DNA of 64,000 bases from Pseudoalteromonas sp. XI10 (GTDB lineage: Bacteria > Pseudomonadota > Gammaproteobacteria > Enterobacterales > Alteromonadaceae): the NCBI RefSeq assembly GCF_001469895.1, contig NZ_LOPY01000061.1:1-64000 (forward strand). Direction: 5' to 3'. Position 1 is the first letter of the stretch. Each line of letters starts with the position of its first letter. This document shows positions 17,956 through 25,916 of the stretch, piece by piece. The translations under genes were made by a program, and so were the position numbers. Under the pieces are notes generated by a model. The model did not search any database and was not told where the DNA came from. It saw nothing but the letters and a program-made list of their open reading frames with translations.

Positions 17956-18474
17956 ATGAATTGGTTAGCAGAATTAGCAACTAAAAGAACACCTTGGTTA
18001 TTATTAGCCGTTATTTCCCTCGCATTTGAAATCACTGCGTTATTTTTTCAATACAACATGGGCCTTGAGCCATGCATCATGTGTATATATCAACGTACCG
18101 CTGTTTTAGGCTTACTTGCAGCGGGTGTGATTGGTGCAATTAACCCACAAAATATGGTTGTTCGCTTAGTCGCATTTGCCACTTGGGGTGTCTCTGCAAT
18201 TTGGGGTTACTTTATTGCCAAAGAACACATTGCAATGCAAAACAATACTGACCCTTTTGCATTTAGTTGTGCATTTGAACCTAACTTCCCAAGTTTTATG
18301 CCTTTGCATGAATGGATCCCTAGCTTTTTTGCCGCTACTGGTGATTGCGGAAATATCGATTGGCAGTTTGCTTCTATGAGTATGCCAGCATGGATGGAAG
18401 TGATTTTTGCAGCATTTTCAGTGGTATTTGTGGCTGTTCTAGTTAGCCGATTAGTGAGCAAAAAGTCGCTATAA
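17956..18474 (+). CDS. dsbB: disulfide bond formation protein DsbB
   Basis: Inner-membrane quinone reductase that reoxidises DsbA (172 residues). Four membrane segments are visible. The first periplasmic loop has Cys40 and Cys43 in EPCIMCIYQR; the second has Cys105 (FSCAFE) and Cys131 (GDCGNIDW), the full set of four redox cysteines. The stop overlaps the next start as TAATG, so the following small gene is translationally coupled. Confidence 0.95.
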   Translation: MNWLAELATKRTPWLLLAVISLAFEITALFFQYNMGLEPCIMCIYQRTAVLGLLAAGVIGAINPQNMVVRLVAFATWGVSAIWGYFIAKEHIAMQNNTDPFAFSCAFEPNFPSFMPLHEWIPSFFAATGDCGNIDWQFASMSMPAWMEVIFAAFSVVFVAVLVSRLVSKKSL

Positions 18475-18776
18475 TGATTTATTTTTTTACTAGCCAAATC
18501 CCTGCTTTAAAAAGCTTTAAAGTAAGGCAACGCCAGCAAATTATTGCCCTTGCTTTGGCTCATTTAAGCCCAAGCAAAAAGATCATTTTATCAGTATGTA
18601 AGCTTGCCTTTTTAGCACCATTATTTTTAGGCTTGGCCTACTTTGAAGGCTGGATGCTTATTCCTTGGTTGTTGTTAGCGGGCTTAAGTTACCCACTCAT
18701 CACAACACCTATCGAAAACATGTTCGCATTAGCGCATTTAGACAAAGCTATCGATGAATTTAAACAGGGCGAATAA
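18474..18776 (+). CDS. small membrane protein coupled to dsbB (possibly DUF6170)
   Basis: A 100-residue protein with two adjacent hydrophobic helices (about 43-75: LAFLAPLFLGLAYF and LIPWLLLAGLSY) and charged ends. It starts on the dsbB stop (TAATG) and ends in a hairpin that also contains its stop codon. I do not recognise a characterised family; DUF6170 is a weak recollection. Coupling to dsbB suggests, without proof, a role near disulfide formation or only shared expression. Confidence 0.75.
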   Translation: MIYFFTSQIPALKSFKVRQRQQIIALALAHLSPSKKIILSVCKLAFLAPLFLGLAYFEGWMLIPWLLLAGLSYPLITTPIENMFALAHLDKAIDEFKQGE

Positions 18777-18786
18777 CGCCCTGTTT
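18762..18786. terminator. hairpin at end of dsbB operon, probable bidirectional terminator
   Basis: The perfect 10-bp stem AAACAGGGCG/CGCCCTGTTT (18762-18771 with 18777-18786) has loop AATAA. The T tract is short (three T), so termination strength is uncertain. It separates convergent dsbB and comEA units. Confidence 0.65.
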
Positions 18787-18804
18787 AGGTGTATAGCCCG
18801 CTAT

Positions 18805-19098
18805 TTATAATGTAATTTTCCCCTCAAGTTTAGCAAATAGCTTATCGCCAATTCCTTTTACTTCTTTTAATTGCTCTACCGACTTAAACGGACCTTGCTT
18901 TTTACGGTGCTCAACAATCGCTTTAGCTTTTGACTCCCCAATACCCGGTAATTGAGTAAGTTGATCTATGCTGGCTTTGTTTATACTGAGCTTTTGCATT
19001 TTAACTTGTGTTGCTTCGGTTGGTTTAACGGCGAATGCCGATGTAGCAGGTAGTAGCGCAATACTTGTGGCAAGTAAAATACTTGATAGTAATTTCAT
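18805..19098 (-). CDS. comEA: ComEA-family helix-hairpin-helix protein
   Basis: Secreted or periplasmic DNA-binding protein (97 residues). A signal peptide spans 1-23 (LLSSILLATSIALLPATSAFA). A ComEA-type tandem helix-hairpin-helix follows: INKASIDQLTQLPGIGESKAKAIVEHR, then SVEQLKEVKGIGDKLFAKLEG. The ATG at 19098 is set by the strong AGGAGGAAATT ribosome site; a longer reading frame exists upstream but lacks that and places the signal peptide internally. In naturally competent bacteria ComEA pulls DNA into the periplasm; competence here is unproven. Confidence 0.92.
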   Translation of the reverse strand: MKLLSSILLATSIALLPATSAFAVKPTEATQVKMQKLSINKASIDQLTQLPGIGESKAKAIVEHRKKQGPFKSVEQLKEVKGIGDKLFAKLEGKITL

Positions 19099-19271
19099 AA
19101 TTTCCTCCATGATGTCCATCTTGGACAGGTAGTTAGCTATTACCCAACACTCACTCCATCGCTTGTGTTTAACTTTGGGTAACAATTTAAATAAAGCTAA
19201 TGTCCCTATTATTGTCAAATTTGCTGAATAAAATTTATCTAAAGTTACTTGCAAAGTAAGCCCTGAAGCAT

Positions 19272-19291
19272 TACTGTATATAAAAACAGTA
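19272..19291. promoter_or_regulatory. LexA (SOS) box upstream of yebG
   Basis: TACTGTATATAAAAACAGTA is an almost ideal gammaproteobacterial LexA box (CTG-N10-CAG with AT-rich centre). It ends 53 nt before the yebG ATG, the usual promoter position. E. coli yebG is a known SOS gene, which supports the reading. Confidence 0.92.
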
Positions 19292-19344
19292 ATCAAGGTA
19301 GCGGTATTACGCTGCAAATGCCACGCTTAAATGCAGGAGAAATC

Positions 19345-19647
19345 ATGGCTGTTGTTGTTAAATATGTTGTAGAAAGAAACGGAGTCGAGCGCATGACGTT
19401 TACTACTAAGAAAGAAGCTGATGCGTATGACAAAATGCTCGACATTGCTGAGTCATTAGAACTAATGCTTGAAAAAGTTGATGTACCATTAAGCGAGCAA
19501 CAAATTGAGTCACTGGCGCTTGAAATGGCAAAAGAAAAAGACCAATTTATGGCGGTACTTAAAGGTGCAAAAGACGCCCCAGCTAAGCCTAAAAAAGCAA
19601 AGTCAGGCGACAACGTTGCTGATATAAAAGAAAAAGCGGCAAGCTAA
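19345..19647 (+). CDS. yebG: YebG family SOS protein
   Basis: Small DNA-damage-inducible protein (100 residues) of the YebG family; molecular function is not established. The N-terminus MAVVVKYVVERNGVERMTF and the TTKKEADAYDKMLD block match E. coli YebG closely. The Lys-rich tail is variable. The ATG at 19345 follows CAGGAGAAATC; an in-frame upstream ATG is ignored because it would begin before this ribosome site. Expression should be SOS-controlled through the LexA box at 19272. Confidence 0.93.
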   Translation: MAVVVKYVVERNGVERMTFTTKKEADAYDKMLDIAESLELMLEKVDVPLSEQQIESLALEMAKEKDQFMAVLKGAKDAPAKPKKAKSGDNVADIKEKAAS

Positions 19648-19664
19648 ACGCAAATTTAGATCAT

Positions 19665-19694
19665 AAAAAAGGGCAACAGATGTTGCCCTTTTTT
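19665..19694. terminator. bidirectional terminator between yebG and putP
   Basis: AAAAAAGGGCAACA (19665-19678) pairs with TGTTGCCCTTTTTT (19681-19694). The symmetrical A/T tails serve both convergent genes. Confidence 0.93.
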
Positions 19695-19709
19695 GTGTTT
19701 AATCAAAAA

Positions 19710-21233
19710 CTACAGTGACGACTCAACTTCATCAAATAAGTCTGTAATTTCTTTTTTCGGCTCAGCAGTTGTAAGGCTAACAACAACAATAGCAATTGTT
19801 GATAAAATAAAGCCTGGGACAATCTCATAAATAATTGCACTTAATGCTTGGCCATCAATTGTAATTGGCGCGTAAATCCAAAACAGCACTGTTGCAGCAC
19901 CAACAACCATACCACTGATAGCACCTTGTAAGTTCATACGCTTCCAGTAAAGGCTCAGTAATACGAGTGGACCAAATGCAGCACCAAAACCTGCCCATGC
20001 ATTACTCACTAAATCTAAGATAGAGCTATCGCGGTCATAGGCTAAGTAAATAGCAAATAGAGCCACCAAAATAACACTAATACGACCAACTAAAACCAGC
20101 TCTTTTTGAGATGCACTACGGTTTAAGTAAATCTTATAAAAATCTTCGGTTAGTGAGCTTGAACAAACTAATAACTGTGATGAAATAGTACTCATAATCG
20201 CCGCTAAAATAGCTGCCAATAAGAAGCCGGCAATTAAAGGGTGGAAGATAAGCTCAGACAACACTAGGAAAATCGTTTCTTTATCATCAATTGGCATTTG
20301 GTTTTCAAGCATATATGCAGCACCAAATAGGCCTGTTAGCACAGCACCAATAGCTGAAAGCGTCATCCACGACATACCCACACGGCGCATAGTCGGCATA
20401 TCTTTCACAGAGCGCACAGACATAAAACGCACAATAATATGTGGTTGACCAAAATAACCAAGGCCCCATGCCATTGCAGAAATAATCGCTATCGTTGAAC
20501 CACCTGCAAACCAATCCATCATATTAAGTGCATGAATTTCTGATTCTTTTGGTGAGCTTAATAATAAGTCATAGCGTGCATTTGCAAGTGTATCCATAAC
20601 TGGCTGATCAAGCATGGTAAACGTTGCAATTGGCACAGCCAGCAACGAGATAAACATGATACAGCCTTGTACAAAGTCAGTCAGGCTCACTGCTAAGAAG
20701 CCACCAAACAAGGTATATAACACTACGACACCGGTTGTGATATACAGACCCATTTCGTAGCTCATATTAAATGAGTTTTCGAACAACTTGCCGCCTGCAA
20801 CAACACCTGATGAGGTATACAAGGTGAAGAAAACAATGATTACAATCGCAGATATCACACGCAGAATATTTTTATTATCATCAAAGCGGTTCGCGAAGTA
20901 ATCTGGAATGGTGATTGAGTCATTCGCCTTTTCTGTGTAAACACGTAAACGAGGCGCGACTAGGAAGTAGTTAGCCCAAGCACCGAGCACTAGACCTATG
21001 GCAATCCAAACCTTGCTTAAACCAAACAAATACATTGCACCCGGTAGACCCATTAGCAGCCAACCACTCATGTCTGATGCGCCAGCTGAAAGCGCAGCAA
21101 CACTTGGTGATAAATTACGACCACCTAGCATATAGCCTGATACATCGTCGGTAGATTGCTTATAAGCATACAGCCCAATCCCCAGCATGACGATGAAGTA
21201 CATTGCTAACGAAATTATCATTCCTGTTTCCAA
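19710..21233 (-). CDS. putP: sodium/proline symporter PutP
   Basis: Sodium:solute symporter (SSS family) importing proline with Na+ (about 507 residues, 12-13 membrane helices). DDVSGYMLGGRNLSPSVAALSAGASDMSGWLLMGLPG is the N-terminal SSS signature containing sodium-site residues. Later SISSQLLVCSSSLTED (in TISSQLL...) marks the helix with serine/threonine ligands. Start: GGAGG stands 5 nt before the TTG at 21233, giving METGMIISL; an upstream in-frame TTG at 21245 overlaps that ribosome site, and the ATG at 21221 has no proper site. So TTG at 21233 is the best guess. Confidence 0.92.
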   Translation of the reverse strand: METGMIISLAMYFIVMLGIGLYAYKQSTDDVSGYMLGGRNLSPSVAALSAGASDMSGWLLMGLPGAMYLFGLSKVWIAIGLVLGAWANYFLVAPRLRVYTEKANDSITIPDYFANRFDDNKNILRVISAIVIIVFFTLYTSSGVVAGGKLFENSFNMSYEMGLYITTGVVVLYTLFGGFLAVSLTDFVQGCIMFISLLAVPIATFTMLDQPVMDTLANARYDLLLSSPKESEIHALNMMDWFAGGSTIAIISAMAWGLGYFGQPHIIVRFMSVRSVKDMPTMRRVGMSWMTLSAIGAVLTGLFGAAYMLENQMPIDDKETIFLVLSELIFHPLIAGFLLAAILAAIMSTISSQLLVCSSSLTEDFYKIYLNRSASQKELVLVGRISVILVALFAIYLAYDRDSSILDLVSNAWAGFGAAFGPLVLLSLYWKRMNLQGAISGMVVGAATVLFWIYAPITIDGQALSAIIYEIVPGFILSTIAIVVVSLTTAEPKKEITDLFDEVESSL

Positions 21234-21592
21234 ATTAGCCTCCAAAAGTTGTTTAATGTTGGCTTTTAATCCGAATAATGACTCGCAAGTTATTTAATTT
21301 TAAGACATTATTGGGGTAAAAACCGATATCACTCATGACTATAACATGCTTCCCCCCTTCAACTCCAATCAAGCAGCTCAATGACAGGGTTTACAATTTC
21401 AACCTTTTCATAACAAAAATATGATATTTAATCGCAAGTTATAGAATTCAATTGCAATTTATCCTAGTCTTAAGATCAGAATAAAATCAGTATTTATCCT
21501 CAAATACTCGCATTTAATTAATGCTATTTCAGGCACAATGACATATATTGCTGATGGATAAATGAATTAACCGAAGTGGACATGCCAGGACT
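21234..21592. other. divergent intergenic region putP / EAL-HDOD gene
   Basis: No gene is seen. The region is AT-rich and must hold two divergent promoters. It contains the 11-mer TCGCAAGTTAT twice (21283-21293, 21432-21442) and a near copy TTGCAATTTAT (21452-21462) spaced 20 bp from the second. These look like operator sites for an unknown regulator. A GAAT-flanked AT-rich stretch follows, with AGGA just before the downstream ATG. Confidence 0.45.
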
Positions 21593-22816
21593 ATGTATTT
21601 TTACGCTGCACGCCAACCTATTTTAGATAAGGAAAAGAAACTTGTCGGCTACGAACTCCTGTTTAGGGATGGCGTAGATAACGTGTTTCCAGACATTGAT
21701 GGCGATGAAGCAACATCACGACTCATTGAAGGTAGTCAGTTCAATTTTGGTTTAGAAGATTTAACGGATAACAAACCAGCTTACATTAATTTCACTTTAG
21801 AGACACTCCAAAAAGGCTACCCTTTATTACTGGGTAAAGAACAAGTCGTTGTCGAAATTCTTGAAACTATTCAACCAGGTAAACGTTTACTTGCTCTGGT
21901 TAAAGATTTAAAAGAGCGTGGTTACACACTGGCCCTTGATGATTACATTCATCAACCTGTGTGGCGTCATTTTTATCCGTATATCGATATGATCAAAATT
22001 GACTTTTTAACCACAGACAAAGAGTCGATTGAAGCGGTTATTGAAGCGATAAAACCGCACCCGCACATCAAGTTGCTTGCCGAAAAAGTCGAAACTTACG
22101 AGAAATACCAACTTGCCCTAGAAATGGGTTTTAGTTACTTTCAGGGCTTTTTCTTTTCAAAACCGGAGATGGTACAAAGTAAAACTTTGCCACCTTCTGA
22201 GATGGCTCTTGCCGAGCTCCTATACGAAACATCAAGTATTGATTTAAACCTTAGAAAAATCACTGAGGTGTTTGAACGTGACGTTAACTTATCTTATAAA
22301 TTATTACGCTATTCAAACTCCGCGGCATTTAAACGCCGTGCCGAAATCAGCACAATCAAGCAAGCGCTTATCGTATTAGGAAGCGAAGAAATTAAACGTT
22401 TCTTGTCGCTGTTATTTGCAGCTCAAGTATCTGCAGATAAACCTGCTGAACTGATCCGCCTGTCGCTAACCCGAGCACGGTTTGCTGAATTACTGGCAAT
22501 TAGTCATGGTAAGTTACGCGATACAGGTATGGCTTTCTTAACAGGCATGATGTCATTAATGGATGCTATCTTAGATGAAGATATGCCAAGCGTTATGAAT
22601 AAGTTACCGCTGACCAACGAAATTAAAGACGCTCTACTTAAAGATGAAGGCTTACTCGCTACCTATCTAAACCTTGTAAAATTCTATGAGCAAGCAAATT
22701 GGGAAAAAGCGAAAGAAATCCAACAACAGTTGGGCCTTAAGCCAGAAGAAGTACCGGACGCTTACCACGACGCATTAAGTTGGTCTAATGACCAAATGAG
22801 TGTGTTTGGAGACTGA
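21593..22816 (+). CDS. EAL-like / HDOD signalling protein (YuxH/CdgJ type)
   Basis: A 407-residue cytosolic protein with an N-terminal EAL-fold domain (1-200) and a C-terminal HDOD domain (about 205-395). The EAL signature is replaced by YELLFR, and the catalytic set is partly lost (ALDDYIH instead of DDFGTG), so phosphodiesterase activity is unlikely. The architecture is that of YuxH; the Vibrio cholerae family member CdgJ affects motility. AGGA precedes the ATG. It stands alone between two terminator-bounded units. Confidence 0.9.
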   Translation: MYFYAARQPILDKEKKLVGYELLFRDGVDNVFPDIDGDEATSRLIEGSQFNFGLEDLTDNKPAYINFTLETLQKGYPLLLGKEQVVVEILETIQPGKRLLALVKDLKERGYTLALDDYIHQPVWRHFYPYIDMIKIDFLTTDKESIEAVIEAIKPHPHIKLLAEKVETYEKYQLALEMGFSYFQGFFFSKPEMVQSKTLPPSEMALAELLYETSSIDLNLRKITEVFERDVNLSYKLLRYSNSAAFKRRAEISTIKQALIVLGSEEIKRFLSLLFAAQVSADKPAELIRLSLTRARFAELLAISHGKLRDTGMAFLTGMMSLMDAILDEDMPSVMNKLPLTNEIKDALLKDEGLLATYLNLVKFYEQANWEKAKEIQQQLGLKPEEVPDAYHDALSWSNDQMSVFGD

Positions 22817-22841
22817 TGAATATCAATCTATTAATGCTATA

Positions 22842-22869
22842 AAAAATGCCAGCAATTGCTGGCATTTTT
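22842..22869. terminator. bidirectional terminator between EAL-HDOD gene and mlaA
   Basis: AAAAATGCCAGC (22842-22853) pairs with GCTGGCATTTTT (22858-22869) around an AATT loop. A symmetrical hairpin between convergent genes. Confidence 0.92.
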
Positions 22870-22881
22870 ATTTGAATAATC

Positions 22882-23613
22882 TTAAAGATTTTCTAAGAAG
22901 TCTTCGTCAAAATCATCAGGCTCTTTTTCTACTGGCGGATTACCATCATGTAGCTCATATAATTGACGCTGGAAGTAAATATCCTTCATGAAGATATAAG
23001 GGTCTAGCGACTCATTTAATAGGCTCTCTTGTGGCATTAATGAAGCACGGGCTTCAACCGCTTTCAGCGCAAACACCAAAATAGTCTGCGGTGTTGTTAA
23101 CGTGATTTCAGGTAACACAAAGTTATCTACCACATCACCTGTTAGGTTTCGTGCTGTACTTGGCCCCATACCTGGGATCATCAAGTATGCGCCATCTCCT
23201 ACACCCCATACACCTAAGGTTTGACCAAAGTCTTCATCGACAATTTCTAAACCCAGCGATGAAGCAACATCAAAAAAGCCGAGTAAACCTACCGTAGAGT
23301 TCACTAAAAAGCGCGCTAGGCTAATACCCATATTACCAGGTTTACCTTGCAGGCCAGCATTGACCATATCCGTTGGTGCGGTGATGTTATCGGTAAAATT
23401 AACAATGCTACGTCTTACCGGTGTTGGCGTTACTGTAACGTAGCCAACAGCTGCTGGGCGAAGAATATAAGCGTCAAGCACGTCCATATTAAAATCATAC
23501 ATAGGACGGTTAAACGACTGTAATGGGTCTCGCTCATCCGCTTTTTCTTCAGGTATTTGTGCGCATCCTGCAAGCACTACAAAAAAGATAAAAAATATAC
23601 TGTGCCTAAACAT
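22882..23613 (-). CDS. mlaA: MlaA (VacJ) outer-membrane lipoprotein
   Basis: Outer-membrane component that removes misplaced phospholipids for retrograde transport by the Mla system (243 residues). The lipoprotein signal ends in LAGC with Cys17 as the lipidated residue. The family signature DPLQSFNRPMYDFNMDVLDAYILRP is followed by RFLVNSTVGLLGFFDVAS and FGQTLGVWGVGDGAYLMIPGMGPST. It lies only 9 nt downstream of ccmI on the same strand and probably shares its transcript. The mlaBCDEF genes are not in the window. Confidence 0.94.
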   Translation of the reverse strand: MFRHSIFFIFFVVLAGCAQIPEEKADERDPLQSFNRPMYDFNMDVLDAYILRPAAVGYVTVTPTPVRRSIVNFTDNITAPTDMVNAGLQGKPGNMGISLARFLVNSTVGLLGFFDVASSLGLEIVDEDFGQTLGVWGVGDGAYLMIPGMGPSTARNLTGDVVDNFVLPEITLTTPQTILVFALKAVEARASLMPQESLLNESLDPYIFMKDIYFQRQLYELHDGNPPVEKEPDDFDEDFLENL

Positions 23614-23622
23614 CGGCTATCC

Positions 23623-24885
23623 TTAAGGTATTAACTCATTAATTAGCAACGAATATTCTTTCACATTTGCACGCTCTAAAACATCCGACTTGCCTTCCAA
23701 CTCGCCGCTAGAAGTTACCACAGTTGCATCTTTTGATAAACGCGCAGTTAAAATAATTTTATCGACACTTGATAGGTTCAAGCCTTCTACCATGGCATTG
23801 CTATCACTCAACGTCACGGTTAGCGGAAAGCTATATTCGGTCATTTTTACCACAGCTAATGGCATTTGTGGACCACTGGCTGCTTTTGCAAAAACAAATA
23901 ACGTACCGTTTTGTGGCTGCGAATCTGCAAGTGCTGAGTCTAAATCAACCGTGATGCTAATTTCACTGTTTGAAGCTTCTGCGAGTTTTGTATTTGTAAC
24001 TTGCTGCTCATTATTTAAATGGGCATCAATTTCAGCAATTCGCTCTGCAATCATGCTATAACGCGGGTCGTTTTGCTCCATACTTGCAAGCAGTACTTCA
24101 AACGCCGTTTTTGCTTGCAGCCAATCTTTACGCTCATAAGCAATCAGGGCTAGCAATGAGATAGCATCAATATTGGTCGGCTCTGCTTTTAACACTCGCG
24201 ATAACATAGTCGCTGCACGAGACATATTCGCATCACTGCCTTCCATTAGCAGGACTTGCGAGTAGCTGATCAGCACTTGCTTGTTATCTGGATTCATTTT
24301 TAGCACTTTATCAAAAGACTGCATTGCCATATCAAATTCATTTAATGACATAGCAACACGACCTAGCAGCATCCACGCCACTTCATCATCACCACTTTGA
24401 TCAAGCTTGGTACGCAATGCTAAGGCAAATGCTTGCAGCTCATTCGGTGTTAATGGCTCACCATCTTGCATTACGGCACGTTCACCATACGACTTAAGGT
24501 TTGCCATCGCGTCATGCCAGCCTTTAATTTGCTGCTGACTACCCGTGTAACCGTAAAAGATAGCCGTTAAAACAATTAAAAAGCCTGCGCCAGTAAGTGC
24601 AAAAATACGGTTGTTACCTTTACTATTTAGCGCTTTTTCCGGAGACAATTCATTGAGCAAACGACGCTTTTGTTCGATAACTGACTCTTCGTGCATTTGT
24701 GCATCAATACGCTGGTTATCTAAGTCAGCTTTAAGCTCGTCTAAACGTTGATGATAAATTCGGATTAACTCCGAGTTTGCATTGTGATCAAGGCGTTGAA
24801 TACGTTCGCGTTTAAAAAACGGAACGACAACAAATAGCAATGCAACCAGTGTGAGTAAAACAAAAGAAGCCCACATTAATGCCAT
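23623..24885 (-). CDS. ccmI: cytochrome c maturation protein CcmI
   Basis: Apocytochrome c chaperone of System I (420 residues). Two membrane helices lie at about 5-24 and 92-115, flanking a charged loop with a leucine-zipper-like pattern. A periplasmic TPR region (about 150-290) follows, then a beta-rich C-terminal part that binds apocytochrome. It is the last gene of the ccm operon, adjoining ccmH with no gap. Confidence 0.92.
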   Translation of the reverse strand: MALMWASFVLLTLVALLFVVVPFFKRERIQRLDHNANSELIRIYHQRLDELKADLDNQRIDAQMHEESVIEQKRRLLNELSPEKALNSKGNNRIFALTGAGFLIVLTAIFYGYTGSQQQIKGWHDAMANLKSYGERAVMQDGEPLTPNELQAFALALRTKLDQSGDDEVAWMLLGRVAMSLNEFDMAMQSFDKVLKMNPDNKQVLISYSQVLLMEGSDANMSRAATMLSRVLKAEPTNIDAISLLALIAYERKDWLQAKTAFEVLLASMEQNDPRYSMIAERIAEIDAHLNNEQQVTNTKLAEASNSEISITVDLDSALADSQPQNGTLFVFAKAASGPQMPLAVVKMTEYSFPLTVTLSDSNAMVEGLNLSSVDKIILTARLSKDATVVTSSGELEGKSDVLERANVKEYSLLINELIP

Positions 24886-25347
24886 CTAGCTTTGCTCCTG
24901 ACGTTGATTTTGTTCAATTAACTTTGCAAGCAGTGCCTCGTCTTGCTCTGTCCATGTTTGTTTTACAGATGCCTTACGTTGGCGTAAAACAATAAAGCCA
25001 AAGCCAAGTACCACAATTAATACTGGCAATACCCATAACACTAAGGTTGCTGGTGTTACTGGTGGATCGTAATGTACGAAGTAACCGTAACGGTCAATCA
25101 TATAATCGATGACTTCATCTTTGCTTTTGCCATCTTTTACCAGCGTTAACACTTTGTCACGTAAGTCTTTGGCTACAACGGCGTCTGAGTCAGCAATGTT
25201 CTGGTTTTGACATTTAGGGCAACGCAGCTCTTTGGTAAGTTCACTAAAGCGAACAGCTTGCTCTTTATCATCAAATTGATACTTGTCTTGCTCTGCAAAT
25301 GCGCTAAACGTGATAAGCAAACTTGCTAAAAAAATCACGAGTCTCAT
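24886..25347 (-). CDS. ccmH: cytochrome c maturation protein CcmH (CcmL-type)
   Basis: Thiol-redox component that keeps the apocytochrome CXXCH motif reduced (153 residues). A signal peptide is at 1-18, the redox pair Cys43/Cys46 in LRCPKCQNQNI, and a C-terminal membrane helix at about 93-115. The ATG at 25347 overlaps the ccmG stop as TAATG and places the signal peptide at the true N-terminus; a longer frame from 25389 would extend into ccmG. The TPR half found in E. coli CcmH is here a separate gene, ccmI. Confidence 0.93.
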   Translation of the reverse strand: MRLVIFLASLLITFSAFAEQDKYQFDDKEQAVRFSELTKELRCPKCQNQNIADSDAVVAKDLRDKVLTLVKDGKSKDEVIDYMIDRYGYFVHYDPPVTPATLVLWVLPVLIVVLGFGFIVLRQRKASVKQTWTEQDEALLAKLIEQNQRQEQS

Positions 25348-25916
25348 TACTGTAACTCCTGCATTAACGGTGCGAATTTGGCTCGCCACACACGCGGATT
25401 AATATCGCCGGTATGGTGCAGCAAAATAGTGCCTTGTTTATCGACTAAGAAAGTCTCTGGCGCGCCAGACACACCTAAATCAAGGGCTAATGTACGTTTT
25501 AAATCTAAGATATTAAATTGATATGGGTCGCCAGCACGATTAAGCATGCTAGTGACGTCTTCGCGTAGTGCGTTAATATCAAACTGGCCATCAAAGTCAG
25601 GGTCGTAGCCTTGCTCGTAGTATAAGCCAACAATCTTAACGCCCTGCTCTCTAAGCTCGGTTAAATAGCCTAACTCAGCTAAACAGGTCGGGCACCATGT
25701 GCCCCACACATTAAGTAAGTAAACTTCACCTTTTAAATCACTATCTGTCCAACGCTTTGACTCATCCATCAAATCTGGCAGGTTAAAGGCTGGCATACCC
25801 TGCCCAATACGCCCTGTTTGCAGCTCACGTGGGTTAGCAAACAAACCTTGATATAAAAATACACACAGTAATACGAAAACCAGTAAAGGTGCTAGTGCGA
25901 GTAGTTTACGGTTCAT
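25347..25916 (-). CDS. ccmG: thiol:disulfide interchange protein CcmG/DsbE
   Basis: Membrane-tethered thioredoxin-fold reductase for cytochrome c maturation (189 residues). The N-terminal anchor is at about 5-27. The active site WCPTC (Cys75, Cys78) lies in LLNVWGTWCPTCLAEL. The cis-proline region VSGAPETFLVD is intact. It overlaps ccmF by 4 nt (ATGA) and ccmH by 1 nt. Confidence 0.95.
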   Translation of the reverse strand: MNRKLLALAPLLVFVLLCVFLYQGLFANPRELQTGRIGQGMPAFNLPDLMDESKRWTDSDLKGEVYLLNVWGTWCPTCLAELGYLTELREQGVKIVGLYYEQGYDPDFDGQFDINALREDVTSMLNRAGDPYQFNILDLKRTLALDLGVSGAPETFLVDKQGTILLHHTGDINPRVWRAKFAPLMQELQ

